From the NCBI GenBank assembly GCA_900753285.1, contig CAADYN010000172.1:1-17547 (forward strand): a stretch of 17,547 nucleotides of DNA. The letters run 5' to 3'. Below, one piece after another: positions 15,823 through 17,547 of the stretch. The first letter of the stretch is position 1. Every line of letters starts with the position of its first letter. The position numbers and the translations under genes are program-made. Source of the stretch: Clostridia bacterium. Its GTDB lineage: Bacteria > Bacillota > Clostridia > Oscillospirales > CAG-272. The notes beneath the pieces are model-generated. The model did not search any database and was not told the DNA's origin. It saw only the letters and a list, made by a program, of their open reading frames with translations.

Positions 15823-17547
15823 TTATTCAAGCTCGAACGCGCCGGTGTAAAGCTGATAATATACGCCCTTTTCCGCAATGAGCTTATCGTGGTTTCCGCG
15901 CTCTATTATGCGTCCGTGGTCGAGCACCATGATGACGTCGGAGTTCATGACTGTCGAGAGCCTGTGAGCGATAACGAATACCGTTCTGCCTTCCATCAGT
16001 TTATCCATACCGCGCGAAACTATAGCCTCGGTTCTCGTGTCAATGGAGGACGTAGCTTCGTCGAGAATCACTACAGGCGGGTCTGCAACGGCGGCACGTG
16101 CTATCGCAATGAGCTGACGCTGACCCTGAGAGAGGTTTGCGCCGTTTCCGCTGAGCTCAGTGTTGTAGCCTTCCGGAAGTCTTGTGATGAAGTCGTCCGC
16201 ACCCGCGAGCTTTGCAGCTTCCTTGCATTCCTCGTCAGTCGCGTCAAGTCTGCCGTAGCGTATGTTTTCGAGAACAGTTCCCGTGAACAGGTTCGTGTCC
16301 TGCAAAACTATACCGAGCGAGCGTCTTAAGTCTGCTTTCTTTATCTTGTTTATATTTATTCCGTCGTAGCGAATCTTTCCGTCCGCGATGTCGTAGAAAC
16401 GGTTGATGAGGTTTGTTATCGTCGTCTTGCCCGCACCGGTAGCTCCGACAAACGCAACCTTTTGACCGGGTTCTGCATATACGGTAACATCCGAGAGGAC
16501 CTGCTTCTTTCCGTCATATGAGAAGTCAACGTCAAACAAACGAACGTCGCCTGCGAGAGGAGTGTAGGTTGTGGTACCGTCTCCGTGAGGATGCTTCCAT
16601 GCCCAGCGGTGCGTCCTCTTTGTAGTTTCGGCAACTGTTCCGTCGGGAGAAATCTCTGCGTTGACAAGTGTAACATATCCGTCGTCGGTCTCGGGCTGTT
16701 CATCCATCAGTGAGAAGATTCTCTCCGCGCCTGCCGTAGCCATAGCAATGGAGTTTACCTGCTGTGAGAGGTTGTTTACGTTTCCCGTGAACTGCTTTGT
16801 CATGTTGAGGAACGTTACAATGATACTGATGCTTATCGGAAGACCGGATATGCTGAAGTTCGGCACATTGTAAACGAGAAGCGCTCCGCCGACAAGTGCA
16901 GTGAGAACATAAAGCAGGTTTCCGACGTTCATGATTATCGGACCGAGTGAGTTTGCGTATGCGTTTGCACGGTATCCGTCTTCAAACAGAGCCTCGTTCA
17001 GCCTGTCAAAGTCCTCTTTAGCCTTTTCTTCGTGGTTGAATACCTTAACGACCTTCTGACCGCTCATCATCTCCTGCGCGAAGCCTTCGACCTTGCCGAC
17101 TGCAATCTGCTGACGAACGAAGTACTTTGATGAGCCGCCGCCTATCTTCTTTGAGATGAGGAACATAACGACAACGCCGAGCAGTACCAGAAGCGTGAGC
17201 CATCCGCAGTAGTAAATCATAATTCCGAGAACTACAAGAACTATAGCGCCGGAACGGAGAAAAGCGGGAAGTGCCTGTGAAACGAGCTGACGGAGAGCGT
17301 CAATGTCGTTTGTGTAGTAGCTCATGATGTCGCCGTGACGGTGAGTATCGAAATACTTTATCGGGAGATCCTGCATATTGTCGAACATTGTGGTTCTGAG
17401 CTTGCAGAGGAAGCCCTGAGTGATGAATGCCATGAGCTGAGTATAAAGCACCATCGCGGCGATAGAGATAACGTACAGCACCACAAGGAGAATGACGAGC
17501 GGAACTATCTCACGGCTTGCCCCATCCCAGTCGCCTGTCTTGTACCA
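15823..17547 (-). CDS. ABC exporter, fused membrane and ATPase domains (N-terminus outside window)
   Basis: This is the 574-residue C-terminal portion of a type I (MsbA/LmrA/YfiC-like) half exporter; the frame is open to the window edge, so the first residues and probably the first membrane helix are missing. The membrane domain spans about 1-280, with hydrophobic segments near 15-45, 95-130 and 205-250. The ATPase domain has Walker A GATGAGKT (368-375), the Q-loop in VLQDTNLF, the ABC signature LSQGQ (472-476), Walker B VVILDE (492-497) and the H-loop His 528 in AHRLS. All catalytic residues are present. Between the two domains lies an extra stretch of about 40 residues (about 285-333) with RWAWKHPHGDG. 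Such halves often pair with a partner encoded next door, which would lie outside this window. The substrate cannot be told. Confidence 0.94.
   Translation of the reverse strand, partial: WYKTGDWDGASREIVPLVILLVVLYVISIAAMVLYTQLMAFITQGFLCKLRTTMFDNMQDLPIKYFDTHRHGDIMSYYTNDIDALRQLVSQALPAFLRSGAIVLVVLGIMIYYCGWLTLLVLLGVVVMFLISKKIGGGSSKYFVRQQIAVGKVEGFAQEMMSGQKVVKVFNHEEKAKEDFDRLNEALFEDGYRANAYANSLGPIIMNVGNLLYVLTALVGGALLVYNVPNFSISGLPISISIIVTFLNMTKQFTGNVNNLSQQVNSIAMATAGAERIFSLMDEQPETDDGYVTLVNAEISPDGTVAETTKRTHRWAWKHPHGDGTTTYTPLAGDVRLFDVDFSYDGKKQVLSDVTVYAEPGQKVAFVGATGAGKTTITNLINRFYDIADGKIRYDGININKIKKADLRRSLGIVLQDTNLFTGTVLENIRYGRLDATDEECKEAAKLAGADDFITRLPEGYNTELSGNGANLSQGQRQLIAIARAAVADPPVVILDEATSSIDTRTEAIVSRGMDKLMEGRTVFVIAHRLSTVMNSDVIMVLDHGRIIERGNHDKLIAEKGVYYQLYTGAFELE

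Noticed and set aside
15688..16329. 213-codon plus-strand open frame spanning the end of polC and the ABC gene antisense
   Set aside because: It begins inside polC, runs through the terminator hairpin and then lies opposite the conserved ATPase domain. No ribosome binding site or recognisable domain is seen.
1..17547. CRISPR arrays, insertion sequences, prophage, tRNA or rRNA genes
   Set aside because: No repeated units with spacers, transposase-like frames, terminal inverted repeats or tRNA/rRNA-like sequence were seen. Apart from the gaps described, the window is filled with core genes.

Overview
The window is a stretch of core chromosome from a Gram-positive, low-to-mid GC member of the Firmicutes. 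The best guess is a Ruminococcus-like member of the Oscillospiraceae/Clostridia. This rests on a PolC-type (not only DnaE-type) replicative polymerase, a YlmC/YmxH-type PRC-barrel protein, strong AGGAGG ribosome binding sites, a complete-looking MEP-pathway segment, and a clostridial style of ABC exporter. The species assignment is inferred from protein flavour alone; no database was searched. I see no mobile elements, CRISPR arrays, tRNAs or rRNAs.

Layout, left to right. (1) 3-413: the 3' end of the housekeeping sigma factor gene rpoD. (2) 414-2440: an AT-rich gap with a near-consensus promoter (595-623), then a 567-residue solute-binding lipoprotein with no permease genes beside it, closed by a good intrinsic terminator. 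(3) 2490-2786: a small, cysteine-rich YlmC/YmxH-family protein. (4) 2813-4878: a promoter, a leader of about 250 nt with several hairpins, then rpsB and tsf, ending in a terminator. (5) 4955-15758: a promoter followed by eight tightly packed same-strand genes, pyrH-frr-uppS-cdsA-dxr-rseP-ispG-polC, closed by a strong hairpin that also serves the convergent gene. (6) 15823-17547: an ABC exporter half on the minus strand, cut by the window edge.

How the genes fit together. rpsB, tsf and frr serve translation (small subunit, EF-Tu recycling, ribosome recycling). pyrH makes UDP for nucleotide and wall-precursor pools. dxr and ispG are two steps of the MEP isoprenoid pathway, and uppS turns its products into the undecaprenyl carrier for cell-wall building. 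cdsA makes CDP-diacylglycerol for phospholipids. rseP is an intramembrane protease and polC replicates the chromosome. This is a known Firmicutes growth-gene cluster.

No clearly new biological system is visible. The points most worth a second look are: rseP has no conventional start codon where its conserved N-terminus begins (an ATT sits there behind a plausible ribosome binding site); the rpsB leader has two competing folds; the apparently highly expressed orphan lipoprotein carries an acidic insert; the small PRC-barrel protein has nine cysteines; a GC-rich hairpin without a U-tract lies between frr and uppS; and the ABC exporter has an extra linker between its membrane and ATPase domains.
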